Below the pieces are notes generated by a model, which saw only the letters and a program-made list of their open reading frames with translations, had not been told where the DNA came from and did not search any database. 64,000 bases of DNA from Pardosa pseudoannulata (lineage: Eukaryota > Arthropoda > Arachnida > Araneae > Lycosidae), in assembly GCA_032207245.1 (NCBI GenBank), contig CM063510.1, positions 53,280,993-53,344,992 on the forward strand, in the 5' to 3' direction. Below are positions 35,528-47,508 of the stretch, one piece after another (within the stretch, counting starts at the first letter, position 1; each line of letters starts with the position of its first letter). The position numbers and the translations under genes are program-made.

Positions 35528-36103
35528 GTAGTTATTACGTATAAAATTTTGCCTCTCAAAATTTTTCAAAAATAATTGTTTCTACATTTTTGATGTTAAT
35601 AACGAACAAAATTAATGAAAAAATAACTTTTTTAAAAATATATTATACAGGCAATAAATAAACGTAAACGATCGAAAAAAAATAAAACGTTATGTTTATG
35701 TAAAGGAATAAACGTAAACGATTTAATCAAGAAATAAACGTATTTATGAATATCGGAAACGGATAAAACTTACACTAAAGAAAGAAATCTAACAGATATC
35801 ACCATGCTTTCGAAAAATCCATAAACATGGCCCAGTACAGGTTCATATCTTACTATTTACACAAGTACCTTGTAAATACTTTAATCTTTCTGAATACAGA
35901 AAACAGAAGCGATATTTTTCGAAACATTTCAGTAGCGACGGATACATATTGAACGAAGTAATTTTTCTCATCTTCTCATGACATTTAATGCCGATCTCAT
36001 GACATTTAATGCAAAAACGGATTAATGAAATTGTATTTGCTTTTTCTTGCTTTAATTTTTTAAACTTTATTGAAGATATTGCCTCATAAAGAAGCTTAGC
36101 CAA
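35528..36103. other. AT-rich DNA with short repeated words
   Basis: aataaacgtaaacgat occurs at about 35654 and 35708, and a short direct duplication (tctcatgacatttaatgc) at about 35977-36012. The 94-codon minus frame 35843-36127 has no known domain. Confidence 0.4.
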
Positions 36104-36380
36104 CAAGCTCAGTGGCCGAATGGTCAAAGCGCACGATCCAGACCCGAAGATTGTGTGTTCGATGCTTGCAATGGCGGTTGATCCAAAGTACGGATTTTTA
36201 ATTTAAAAATTATATTTTTTGTTTCCTTATGTTCTTGAACATTCTAGATCTTTCTTTAATATGTAAATTAGTTATTTCTCGAATATTCTGTTCGGGAATA
36301 AAAGCTGATACCCACTAGCTGTAGGCAACTTCCTGATCTTGAAAAGTTGCGAGTTGCTACATAGCTTCAATAAATTCATC
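36104..36380 (+). mobile_element. Possible third tRNA-headed SINE
   Basis: Starts with a tRNA-like segment on the plus strand: A-box-like gtggccgaatggtcaaagcg, then a B-box-like gtgtgttcgatgc about 40 bases on. Acceptor-stem pairing is weak, so a real tRNA gene is unlikely. The body runs on to roughly 36380 (gcttcaataaattcatc), but no target duplication was fixed. Confidence 0.5.
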
Positions 36381-36441
36381 TATTAAGTTAAGCGATGATT
36401 CGAATCTTTGTGACAATATAATAAGTTAAGATATTCATTAA

Positions 36442-36774
36442 CACATTGTGTGCGGGAACATTTCACAGCGGAATCGTACCGGGAGTGGGCCTTTTGCGAA
36501 TAAATTTAGTTATTCAGTTAAATCTCAAAAGATCGAAAATTATTTAATTTTACTTCAGTCTCATCAACTAATGTTAAAACTAGATTTTATTTGTCTAAAT
36601 TTTTCCAGAATCTATGTAGTAGACAAGAATATTCGGCTCCGTTTTCCAGCATGTACCATTATTTTTGTACCCACAAACAAACCATGTTGTTATCCTAACC
36701 CGTACTAGTGCTTGACCCGCGCTCCTGTATCACTCGTCAGAAAAAGTATTAGTACGTGTCCGGCATACAATGTG
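36442..36774. mobile_element. piggyBac-type MITE, family E, copy 4 (short)
   Basis: 333 bp. TTAA at 36438-36441; the right copy has decayed to ctaa (36775-36778). Left end cacattgtgtgcggg, right end reading back as cacattgtatgccgg. Shares acatttcacagcggaat.gtaccgg and ctatgtagtagacaag with the other copies. Contains palindrome-like cgtactagtgc and ttagtacgtgt. Confidence 0.88.
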
Positions 36775-36778
36775 CTAA

Positions 36779-37117
36779 CATATTCATCAATACCGCAGAA
36801 ATTATTGGGATGTTAACTAGTTGAGGATACGAATTTTAAATTCTCAGATGTTAGTCTAATTTCAAATTATGCATGAATGCTGGCGAAACAAAAACAAAAA
36901 AATCTTAAGCTAAAAAAGTTTCACATTTAACATAAATATTATTTTAGCATACACACAGTAGAATAAATATAACTTTACTAAATTTATAACTTAGATTATT
37001 GTAATATGTTTAGATGTAAAAGGAATTATATATGTATAATTCCTCCTTAGCATGATATACATAAGCTTGGTTTATTATGAAATCAGGATAATTCAGGAGA
37101 ATTATTTAGACTGAATT
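36779..37117. other. AT-rich DNA
   Basis: Nothing recognised. Confidence 0.45.
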
Positions 37118-37207
37118 TAATGCTTAAAGTGTATTCAGAATGAGCATCCAAGCCATTGATTGGATTTGAACTCACAAACTGCGATATCAGAAGGTAGCAC
37201 CTTCCTA
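37118..37207 (-). mobile_element. SINE type 1, degenerate fragment
   Basis: Head-side remnant: tgcttaaagtgtattc, catccaagcca and ggatttgaactcacaaact follow the SINE order and spacing. Heavily decayed. Confidence 0.5.
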
Positions 37208-37877
37208 TTTTATCATCATTCACTATCATTCGCATAAAATTCACTCCTGTTAAATTATCAGTTTTGAATATACATCTTGATACTTATAGAGAATTATGTT
37301 TTTATTGCAGTGCTGTAACGCACAGTTGTACTTACATATTACGTATGTTTTTAAAATGATTTCGGATGGAAAGGTTTGTATTTAAGTTAAAAGATTTTAA
37401 TCATCAACGTGATCAGCATTTATAGAGAATTACGTCACCACGTCACTATCAACCGAGTGTATATGCGTACTAAATTGTTGTAGATGTCCTCGACGTATAC
37501 GTGGAATTCCAGATGCCGTTATCACCTTAGGACAGGAATACACGGAATTGCTGTCGCAGTTATTGCTTGAACGTGTATGTACGCGGAATTTCAGTATCTG
37601 TGATCACAACATCACTTATATATGAGAAGACCGTGTGTTACATTCAAAGTACATTACTCTTCCCATTGACTGAACAACTCTTAATCCTTCCCCCTCTTTC
37701 TCTAAATATAACTGTGCGTCTGTCAAAATTATTACACATAAAATATCTATCTAAAGTTCTTCTAATAACTCTTCTCATTCCTTAATACATAATTTACCCG
37801 CCGTGAAATGTCAGATTTAAAAAAGTGTTACTGACTTAATTTTACTCATCTCTCAAAACTAACGCTAGAATAAATGC
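37208..37877. other. Non-coding DNA with a short imperfect direct repeat
   Basis: gtatacgtggaattccagatgcc (about 37494) and gtatgtacgcggaatttcagtatc (about 37575) are diverged direct copies about 80 bp apart. No gene. Confidence 0.35.
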
Positions 37878-37881
37878 TTAA

Positions 37882-38450
37882 CCCCTTCCGGTATGATTTA
37901 ATAATGAAAAACTGTGCATGAAATAACCATTTAATTTTTATTTAAAAAACTTGTTTCATTTTACAATTCTTACACATTTTTAATTAAAATCCACTTTTTA
38001 CATAGTGTTAAATAATATCAGAAACAGTAAAATTAAGAAAATATCAAAGCAAAACATTAATAAGGTATACAGATAATAGTCTTCAAGCTAGTGGTACTTT
38101 TCAAAACAAAGTGCAAAGGAATTCTAGATTGTTTATACCGTCAAGTAGTCTCACTTTTAATTTAATTCTTGTAACACACACGGTATTTCTTAGTAGATTT
38201 TCTTTTATTCTGACTCATTAATTTGGCAATGACTTGTACCAAGAAATTCTAAGTAAACAATATGCAATAGTGACTTGTGATTTTCACAAGTGATAAAAGT
38301 GTTGCCAAATTCAGTACACTAGAAATTTTAAACTAAATTAATTATCATATTTAACAGTAACTTTAATCGCATGATGAGTGTAGCTCGTCATTGTGCAGTA
38401 TAGAATGAAAAACTAATGACGAGCTAGACTCGTCATTTTACCGGAAGGGG
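37882..38450 (-). mobile_element. piggyBac-type MITE, family D, copy 2
   Basis: 569 bp between TTAA sites (37878-37881 and 38451-38454). Left end ccccttccggtatgattta, right end taccggaagggg. Subterminal palindrome tgacgagctagactcgtca (about 38417-38435). On the minus strand it contains the same decayed transposase C-terminal segment as copy 3, with more substitutions. Confidence 0.95.
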
Positions 38451-38490
38451 TTAATTTTTGTCCGCTGCCCTCATTTTCTACCTGTCCTAG

Positions 38491-39497
38491 TGTAACGTAC
38501 TGGGAATAAAGTAGGCGAGGCCGTCTATGAAACAGGCTAGAAATTTAGGTATTCTAGATTAAATATTTTATTCAGTAGAATAAAGTATGCACAGCTATGT
38601 ACAAATTCAGTAGGATGTTAACATTCAGGGATCTCGTACAGAGATAATATTCACACACAAGGATGCGTGGGATACCGGAACAGTATGGCTAGGGCTTCCA
38701 ATCACAAGAGTTGGGAACTAATTAGTGCCGGGACTAATGCTGACACTATCACTCCGTCTGTCGATTACCACAGTTGGCTTTCACAGCAAGGTTCGGAAGT
38801 TCCAAATGCGTATCACGCTGGGATTCGTGAAGAAAATCTCAGGATGCAAGACGATCCAAATTCGAGAGCAAAGTCACTCTCGGTTGCCTACTTCTATGCA
38901 AGAAGTTAACTAAAAATTTGCAGATAACGGGGAAGGAATTCCCAAGTCGAAGTTCGACTTTCTAGCAACAGAGACGATGGCGGTCTCTAAAAAAAACAAA
39001 CTCCAGACACGGAGATACGAGCGGTCCTCGAGCGACCAGGCTCTATCAGGTAGAAGCCTCGAGAAGAACAAAAAGCCTCCGTTCTAGTCCTGTCCTTCCT
39101 TTTATAACGGCACTCGCTCCCTTTTTCTCGGTCCTTCGAGAAACTTCCAGAACCAGGGTGACGTAATCTTGTGGTCACTCCCAAGCTTTGGATCAGCTGT
39201 TCTGTTCCCAGATGTGTCGAAAGGCATTTCCTCAGATCCATCGACTTAATCAACTTAATGGCCTTTTTTGTAACCGCTAATGGGCGGCAAGGTGCACTCT
39301 AATTATGTACACACTTTCCACAGCGTCGTTCCATTCAGCAGGTTTACAATGCCCAGACGATGAGGAGCCGGCAACAAACAGTTTTCTATTAAGGTGCTTA
39401 GACCACCTGGTTCTATTCGAGGCTAATCGTGAGTCCACGGCGAAAGGTCACCTTCGGGCTCCTCGTTCTTTTTGAGGTCATGTAACGGATCGTTACA
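38491..39497 (-). mobile_element. Solo LTR, Gypsy-like
   Basis: 1007 bp starting tgtaacg and ending cgttaca (TG...CA ends), flanked by a 4-bp target duplication ctag (38487-38490 and 39498-39501). It has higher GC content than its surroundings. On the minus strand a TATA-like ttataaaagg lies at about 39098-39107 and an aataaa-like signal near 38567, which suggests the LTR reads from right to left. No gag/pol is nearby, as expected for a solo LTR left by recombination. The Gypsy assignment rests on the target length and ends only. Open frames inside (38667-38909 and 38987-39253) are not genes. Confidence 0.8.
39098..39107 (-). promoter_or_regulatory. TATA-like box of the LTR
   Basis: Minus-strand ttataaaagg, followed downstream on that strand by GC-richer transcribed-type sequence. 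Consistent with an LTR promoter; no direct evidence of activity. Confidence 0.45.
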
Positions 39498-39593
39498 CTA
39501 GGAAAATAGTCACACACCTCCAATATCTAAATTGCTGCCTAGGTGGTTTTTGAGCTAACATTTAAATACTCAAAGATCATACTGGACACTTAA

Positions 39594-39815
39594 CCCTTAA
39601 TTTGACAAAATGTTTCTTCAAATATTTTTTAATTTCTGTTATTTTCCCATGTCTATATAGATATTACGATCTCTGTAAAATCCCTCTGGATCTCCGTAAT
39701 AGAAATATATTTTAAGGTTTTTGTTAGATATTTAAGCCGTATAGAAGTTTTTCATAAACCCGCCGGATTTTATTTATTTGATTATTCATTGTAGCGGACT
39801 TAGCCAAATTAAGGG
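39594..39815. mobile_element. piggyBac-type MITE, family G, copy 1
   Basis: 222 bp between TTAA sites (39590-39593 and 39816-39819). Inverted ends cccttaatttgac and (reversed) cccttaatttggc. Contains catgtctatatagatat and, near the right end, gtagcggact. Confidence 0.92.
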
Positions 39816-39819
39816 TTAA

Positions 39820-40828
<1,009 letters not shown>

Positions 40829-40963
40829 ATTCTAATTATAATAATTATGTAGCCCCTATCGTTATTACTTGCCTAGGCTACTGAGCAAGGAGAAAGCTAA
40901 TCCGCTAAGATAAATAACGAACGATGCAGTCTGCCCACATTGAAGTGAATGCCACAAGTCTAA

Positions 40964-41116
40964 TTAAAACTTTGTTTCAGAGCTGCTAAAACAGCCATCT
41001 TTACTAGTCAACGACAGACAAGAGGAAGACACAAAAACCACTCTGCTCGGACAGAGTTGCGCCCAAGAGAGAAGACAGACAGAATTTTCCCACTTACTCA
41101 GTGAATTTAAGTGTAA
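40964..41116 (+). repeat. Left arm of a 153-bp inverted repeat
   Basis: Inverted copy of 42698-42850 with only about two mismatches (gcgccc/gcaccc and agacagac/agacggac). The arm is more GC-rich than its surroundings. The outer edge begins with TTAA (40964-40967). Confidence 0.95.
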
Positions 41117-42697
41117 GATCAGTAAAAACACGGAGCCATTTGCCGGCGACAGCTGGGAAAGGTGATGAAATCAAAAAATTTACATCTATAGAATAGAAAG
41201 CTTTGGGAATTGTATCGAAAGAAATTTAAATCGAGAGCGTTCCTTTGATTAAGACATATAGAGGCTGGAAAAAAGTTTTAAGGAATTACAATGGGAGAGA
41301 GGAGGTTTTTAAGGAAATATTAAAGTAAATAATTTTGATATATTACATATATATAACCGATCTTGAGGAAATTTTGCCAGTTCTTTAAGTCAAGTAATGA
41401 AAAATTTTAGGCAAGTAAAAATTGCCATTAAGTTTACTAGAAGAGGTAGATTTATTAACCTCTATTGAGTATAGCTACCTTATTTTAGCACCTTTGTCTC
41501 TTAATAATCGTTACGATTAAACTCAATTCATTTGATACTGTGTCAACTGTGTTTTCAAACTTTAGTTCTTTTTGTCTAGATTTAGGAATTGTTTTAAGAA
41601 TTCCTATTAACTCATTCCTATTTAACTCATTTTTCAAATTAAAATTATTGTGCTGCTGTAATAATAGACTTATCTTTCGCAGAATTATGATATTTAAAAA
41701 TCTATTAAAGTATCTTACAGACTTAAACGCATTAGACTGTTCGCAGATGATCTCTCTTATAAATGACATTTACTAGAAGTTGCTTACCATATGAATTCCA
41801 TATGAATTCCTCTGAAGTGAAAATCTAATTCAAACTTATTGAAACGCAGATTTGCTGACTAAACTTCTCTAGGAATCGCTTGAGTATTTAGCTCATCTTC
41901 ACGTGAATGTGTGTGTTTTCTTTAAGTGCTGACTAAATAACAGTCTTAATTAAATCTTCATAAGCATGATTATACAATATGAATATATAGAACACAGTAT
42001 TAAAAATTATTAAGTATTTGGAAAGAAAAACTATTTAAAAAGTTAACTAAAATTTACTATTTTACCAATAAATAATGATTAACACACTAATGTACACATA
42101 AAAGGGTGTTTGATACGTTCAATGTTTGCTATTTAATTTTCCTCACTCAAAAGTTATTTGAAAGCTGAGAGAAATAGTCCGATTTGTTCGGAAATTTTGT
42201 TAGTTATAAATATATTAAATAATGGACTGAAACATTGTTATTTTGGTAGTTTGTATTAACATACAATTCTAACAGGCTTAAATATTTTCTAGCACGGCAT
42301 ACGGCGACGAAATCCCTGCTATACCAAATACTGTTATTAAAATGCTTCGTTTTGATTTACTGAATTGTGGATAGAATATCGGTATTGACACCGTTAAAAA
42401 GGTGAGAAGTTGGAGCATCTTGAACACTATAAACAAACCAGAAGCAACGCATGAGTGAATTAATTGAATTATTCAATAATGTACTGTAACGTACAATAAC
42501 GTATAGAGTTACACTACGGGACAACGCCAGAGAGGGAGACCGACCGAAGGACGAAAGCGATGTTAGTGACCACTCCCTTTGAACCCATTGGACAAGAGGG
42601 GTTGCTAACGCGGATCAGTCGTCTTTGGCCCTGGCAACAGTAGTCATTGGATTTTGCTCTGTACATTTGAAGGCCACTTCAAAGAAAAGCAGGCCAT
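41117..42697. other. DNA between the inverted arms
   Basis: Mostly AT-rich with no transposase recognised. A GC-richer stretch at about 42484-42660 starts tgtaacgtac like the solo LTR's end but then differs. A small duplication (catatgaattc twice) lies at 41789-41810. Confidence 0.4.
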
Positions 42698-42850
42698 TTA
42701 CACTTAAATTCACTGAGTAAGTGGGAAAATTCTGTCCGTCTTCTCTCTTGGGTGCAACTCTGTCCGAGCAGAGTGGTTTTTGTGTCTTCCTCTTGTCTGT
42801 CGTTGACTAGTAAAGATGGCTGTTTTAGCAGCTCTGAAACAAAGTTTTAA
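42698..42850 (-). repeat. Right arm of a 153-bp inverted repeat
   Basis: Partner of 40964-41116. The outer edge ends in TTAA (42847-42850). Part of a 74-codon minus frame (42710-42934) with no known domain. Confidence 0.95.
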
Positions 42851-43339
42851 GGCTGCTTTACGGAGCGAACGAATAACTTCATAAGAGGCAGAGAGTGCTC
42901 CACCATTTTTTTTTACCTGAACAGATAATGTCATCAGAGGCAGGGAGTTGCTCCAACATTTCCAGTAGTATATGGAGACTACATGTTAAAACTTAATTTG
43001 TTTTATTTAAGTGACCAGATTGTTCATCATCAAAAATAGAATAGTAAAATAAAGAATCTGCAAAAGGGTAAGTCTTCGCTCATATGTATCTGGTGTCTTA
43101 ACTCTTTGTGTTATCTCATCAGGCCTGGTGTAAGTCATTGGTAAGCCATACATACTGCATGACCTAATTCGAAAACAGCTCTTGGTGAATCAGACTAGTC
43201 TAAGTCTTAGTAGCACTTGAAATGAATGACTCGTCATTTTATATGAATAGTTTAAACTTTAAAGAATGAAAAGTTAAAAGTATCCCCATTTGTTATGGAT
43301 TTAAGGAATAAATTGTTAAGGTTATGTACCTCATTTGGA
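42851..43339. other. Non-coding DNA with a short direct repeat
   Basis: agaggcagagagtgctccacca and agaggcagggagttgctccaaca (about 42884 and 42935) are direct near-copies. No gene. Confidence 0.45.
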
Positions 43340-43455
43340 CTTTTCAGATAAACTTTATTCGCTTTGAATGGATGCCTCTATCCATTCCAGGTCCAACCGC
43401 TTCATAAATTGGAGGACAGACGTACATATAACTTAGGCTATTATTATATAGGGGA
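43340..43455 (-). repeat. Dispersed repeat R (short copy)
   Basis: The reverse complement matches 60826-60910 and 63280-63370: cccctatata, a tctgtcctc.aatttatgaagcg block, acctgga and aggcatccat. Only this outer part is present here. Confidence 0.8.
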
Positions 43456-44001
43456 TATTAACAATGTATAGCAATGCGAATTTCTAAATAAAACGTTTAT
43501 TTTCTCATCCAGCAAAGAATAGTTCAGTTGAGTCAAAACTAAATAGTATCGAAGACAAAATAGTATTTTTCGGACATAACAAATTCCTTTTTATTTGTAT
43601 GTGAAGGGGTTAATTGGATTGCTTACCACAATTGTCGTCATCATGAACACCACATATTGATATCTGATTATTTTAGTTGCACCGTAATGGGTTATAGGTG
43701 ACGGGCATCGTAGATTGACCTTTGAGCTACCGGTTACACTGTGCATTTCGCTGTGTAAAGATATCGACATGATCTTTTGATATTGCTGCTATTTGGCCTA
43801 AGAAAATTAACTTAAAGAAACAAATATTCATTTGTGGTAAAATGTGTGTTAAAAATAACTTATTCAGTAGAATTGTGGTTGTAGTAATAAGAAAATAAAA
43901 AGATTACGAATTCTCGCACTTTTTTACAGAACAAGTATACAAACCATTAGTAACTTTTCACCAATACTTATACAAATCTGTGGAGATCAAAGTATTAGAA
44001 A
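43456..44001. other. Non-coding DNA
   Basis: No gene recognised. A 'gaaggggttaa' at about 43603-43613 resembles the end of a family D MITE but has no partner. Confidence 0.4.
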
Positions 44002-44009
44002 CTCTATGA

Positions 44010-44512
44010 CAAGCGATGGGCAACCTGCGTCTTGCGAGCCACACGCGGCTCTTTGAATGATTATTTGTGCTCACTATAAATGCACTCGAGTTCCCTTTTC
44101 ATATTTTTGTGTTATTATATAAAACAAATATTACAACTGATAGAGATCTGGCAATTCTTGGTAAAAAAATCGGTCTTATTGGGCTTTTAATAGATGATTC
44201 TGAAATTCCACAACTACACAATTTACTGAGAACATCACGTTACAAAATATTTAAAATATCCTGATGTTATGAAAACAGTGTAATACATTGTAAATTACAT
44301 TCGCCCCAAATCAAAAAGTTATCGAAAATTAGAAACTTCATTGAAAAATAAAAGAGCGAAGAACTACCTAATGACATTCAATAAATATAATTTCTGTAAA
44401 AAAAATTTTAATACCTTTTTCGCATACTTTTTAAATACGTCTTTAATTGCTGATCGCGAAAAATTTCAAATTTTGAAAAATGGCTCTGACTACCAAGGAG
44501 CTTGCCAAACTT
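44010..44512. mobile_element. Small hAT-like non-autonomous element
   Basis: 503 bp with an 8-bp target duplication (ctctatga at 44002-44009 and 44513-44520), the length typical of hAT. The left end caagcgatgggcaacctgcg and the reversed right end aagtttggcaagctcc are weakly similar. In the duplicated copy ending at about 46911 the right end reads back as caggggtggtcaagctcc, the usual hAT-like look. No transposase. Confidence 0.7.
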
Positions 44513-44520
44513 CTCTATGA

Positions 44521-45175
44521 ATATGATAAACACTTTTTGACTTTACAAGGATAGTTTGTATTATGCAACTGAGGTATTTTCTCTTGATTCATGTATCATA
44601 GCTATCACGACGACTGCAAAACAGAAACCAAATGAGTTTATAGGGAGACAAACAGATTAGCTCTCCACAGTTCCCTCGACGTCAGCATGTGTGATTTGTA
44701 AACGAGGCTTTCAGCATTTAATTTGCAATGTTAACGAGTTTTGAGAGTACATAAATAACCTCTCAACGTTTGGTTAATTGGCATCTAGGAGTAACCCGTG
44801 ACGGTAGCTTGTAATTAATGACATTTTACATCGCTGATGATTTATTTAGGTCAAGTTTGATAGGGAGTAAATTAATTTTTTAATTGTTACGCTTTGTATA
44901 GACTAGCATTAATATCAAATACAGTAGTTTGATTTTATAAGATATTTTCAGATTTAGCAATATTTGTGCGAAAAATAAGTTAATAACACATTCCTGGTTT
45001 AGAAACCAGGGCAGAAACCAAGATACTCCAGTTCAGTTTATTTGTTATTTTGTATTATATACTGTTATGATTTAACTGACATTAATTGTTATGTGGCAAC
45101 ATCAGTATTGTTCTACTCTGTTTTGGCAACATGTAAGCGTATAGTACGGTGTTAAGATTGTAAACATAGCACAAG
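44521..45175. repeat. Triplicated segment, copy 1
   Basis: Non-coding block shared with about 45825-46423 and 46920-47480. Markers include tatcacgacgactgcaaaacag, ctctccacagttccctcgac, taacctctcaacgtttggtt and gacattaattgttatgtgg. Confidence 0.92.
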
Positions 45176-45369
45176 CTACTGCTTTCTCTCTTTGGATTTT
45201 ATGTAATATGAAATGTGTTTGTCATATATATTACTAGTAAATATTAATCCACCATTCCTCACACCCGCTTTTTAATATATACCTTACTATGTTTTTGTTT
45301 TGTCTTTTCTATCTTTCAAAGCATGGCAGAAACAAAGGTGCTACTGACAACTCATGCTCAAGTTTGTTA

Positions 45370-45830
45370 TTTTGTGCTACATTATTCTTGTTTTGTGTTT
45401 CTAACTTTGAAATCAGGGCAAAAACCAAGTTGCTACTCAAAACTCATGCTCAAGTTTCGTTTATATGTTATTTTGTATTATATACCTATTATTCTTGTTT
45501 TGTGTTTCTAACTTTGAAATCAGGGCAAAAACCAAGTTGCTACTCAAAACTCATGCTCAAGTTTCGTTTATATGTTATTTTGTATTATATACCTTACTTT
45601 GTTCTTTTTTTTGTCGTTTCTAACTTTGAAATCAGGGCAAAAATCAAGTTGCTACTCAAAACTCATGCTCAAGTTTCGTTTATATGTTATTTTGTATTAT
45701 ATACCTTACTTTGTTCTTTTTTTGTCGTTTCTAACTTTTAAAGCAGGGCAGAAACCAAGGTGCTACTGAAAACTTATGCTCAAGTTCCGTTTATTTGTTA
45801 TTTTTTATTATATACCTTACTATGTTTTCT
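45370..45830. repeat. Tandem repeat, about 107-112-bp unit, four copies
   Basis: The word aatcagggca (last copy aagcagggca) recurs at about 45411, 45518, 45630 and 45741. Each unit includes ctactcaaaactcatgctca and gttattttgtattatatacc. Open frames at 45289-45769 are translations of this repeat. Confidence 0.92.
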
Positions 45831-46423
45831 TCTGATTCATGTATTCCAGCTATCACGACGACTGCAAAACAGAAACCAACTGAGTTTATTGGGAGACAAA
45901 TAGATTAGCTCTCCACAGTTCCCTCGACGTCAGCAGGTGTGATTTGTAAACGAGGCTTTCAGCATTTAATTTGAAATGTTAACGAGTTTTGAGAGTACAT
46001 AAATAACCTCTCAACGTTTGGTTAATTGGCATCTAGGACTCGCCCGTAACGAAAGCTTGTAATTAATGACATTTTACATAGCTGATGATTTATTTAGGTC
46101 AGATTTGATAGGGAGTAAATTTTTTAATTATTATACTTTGTATAGACTAGCATTAAAATCAAAAAAAGTAGTTTGATTTTATAAGATATTTTAAGATTTA
46201 GCATTATTTGTGCGAAAATATGTTCATAACACATTCCTGGCTTAGAAACCAAGATACCACTAAAAACTCATGTTCAACTTCAGCTTATTTGTTATTTTGT
46301 ATTATATACTGTTAGATTTATCTGACATTAATTGTTATGTGGCAACATCAGTATTGCACTACTCTGTTTTGGCAACATGTAAGAGTATAGTACGGTGTTA
46401 AGATTGTAAACATGACGCAAGTT
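45825..46423. repeat. Triplicated segment, copy 2
   Basis: Direct copy of 44521-45175 with small indels; lacks the hAT-like element. Followed by a T run at about 46424-46442. Confidence 0.9.
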
Positions 46424-46609
46424 TTTTTTTTTTTTTTTTTTTGCCGTTTCTAATTTTTAAAGAAGGGCAGAAACCAAGGTGCTACTGAAAACTCAAGCTC
46501 CGTTTATTTGTTATTTTGTATTATATACCTTATTATGTTCTTGTTTTGTCGTTTCTAACTTTTAAAGCAGGACAGAAACCAAGTTGCCACCGATTTCATG
46601 CCGATTCAC

Positions 46610-47500
46610 TGCATAATTCACCGAGAACATCTCGTTACAAAATATTTAAAATATCCTGGTGTAATGAAAAAAGTGTAACACATTGTAAATTACATTCGCA
46701 CCAAAGCAAAAAATCATCTACAATTCAAAAATTTCCTTGAGAAATAAAAGGAAGAACTACCAAAAGACATCCAATAAATATAATTCCTGTAAAAGAATTT
46801 TTAATACCTTTTTCGCATACTTTTTAAATACGTATTTAATTGCGGCTGGCGAAAAATTTCAAATTTTGAAAAATGGTTGTGACTATCAAGGAGCTTGACC
46901 ACCCCTGCTCTATGAATATGATAAACAGTTTTTGACTTTACAAGAATGGATAGTTAGCATTATACTACTGAGATATTTTCTCCTGATTCATGTATTCCAT
47001 CTATCACGACGACTGCAAAACAGAAATCAAATGAGTTTATTGGGAGACAAACAGATTAGCTCTCCACAGTTCCCTCGACGTCAGCAGGTGGGATTTGTAA
47101 ACGAAGCTTTCAGCATTTAATTTGCAATGTTAACGAGTTTTGAGAGTACATAAATAACCTCTGAACGTTTGGTTAATTGGCATCTAGGAGTAACCCGTGA
47201 CGGTAGCTTGTAATTGATAACATTTTGCATCGCTGATGATTTATTTAGGTCAGGTTTGATAGAGAGTAAATTAATTTTTTAATTGTTACGCTTTGTATAG
47301 ACTAGCATTAATATCAAATACAGTAGTTTGACTTTGAGATATTTTCAGATTTAGCATTATTTGTGCTAAAAATAAGTTCATAACACATTGCTGGCTTAGA
47401 AACCAGGGCAGAAACCAAAGTGCTACTGAACACTCATGATCAAGATCCGTTTGTTATTTTGTATTATACACCCCAATCTGTTCTTGTTTTTTCGTTTCTA
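46610..47500. repeat. Triplicated segment, copy 3, with the right part of the hAT-like element
   Basis: 46610-46911 matches the right two-thirds of the hAT-like element, and it is followed by the same ctctatga as in copy 1. 46920-47480 matches the rest of the block. The piggyBac relic begins just beyond. Confidence 0.9.
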
Positions 47501-47508
47501 ACTTTTAA

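Noticed and set aside
36104..36177. A possible functional tRNA gene
   Set aside because: A- and B-box-like segments are present but the acceptor and anticodon stems do not pair well, and a SINE-like body follows.
38667..39253. Frames inside the solo LTR
   Set aside because: LTRs do not normally encode proteins and no retroviral-type domain is seen.
43603..43613. End of another family D MITE
   Set aside because: Only gaaggggttaa matches; no opposite end or palindrome within a plausible distance could be confirmed.
45289..45769. 150-codon frame with repeated cysteines
   Set aside because: Encoded by the 110-bp tandem repeat, with the same peptide recurring per unit.
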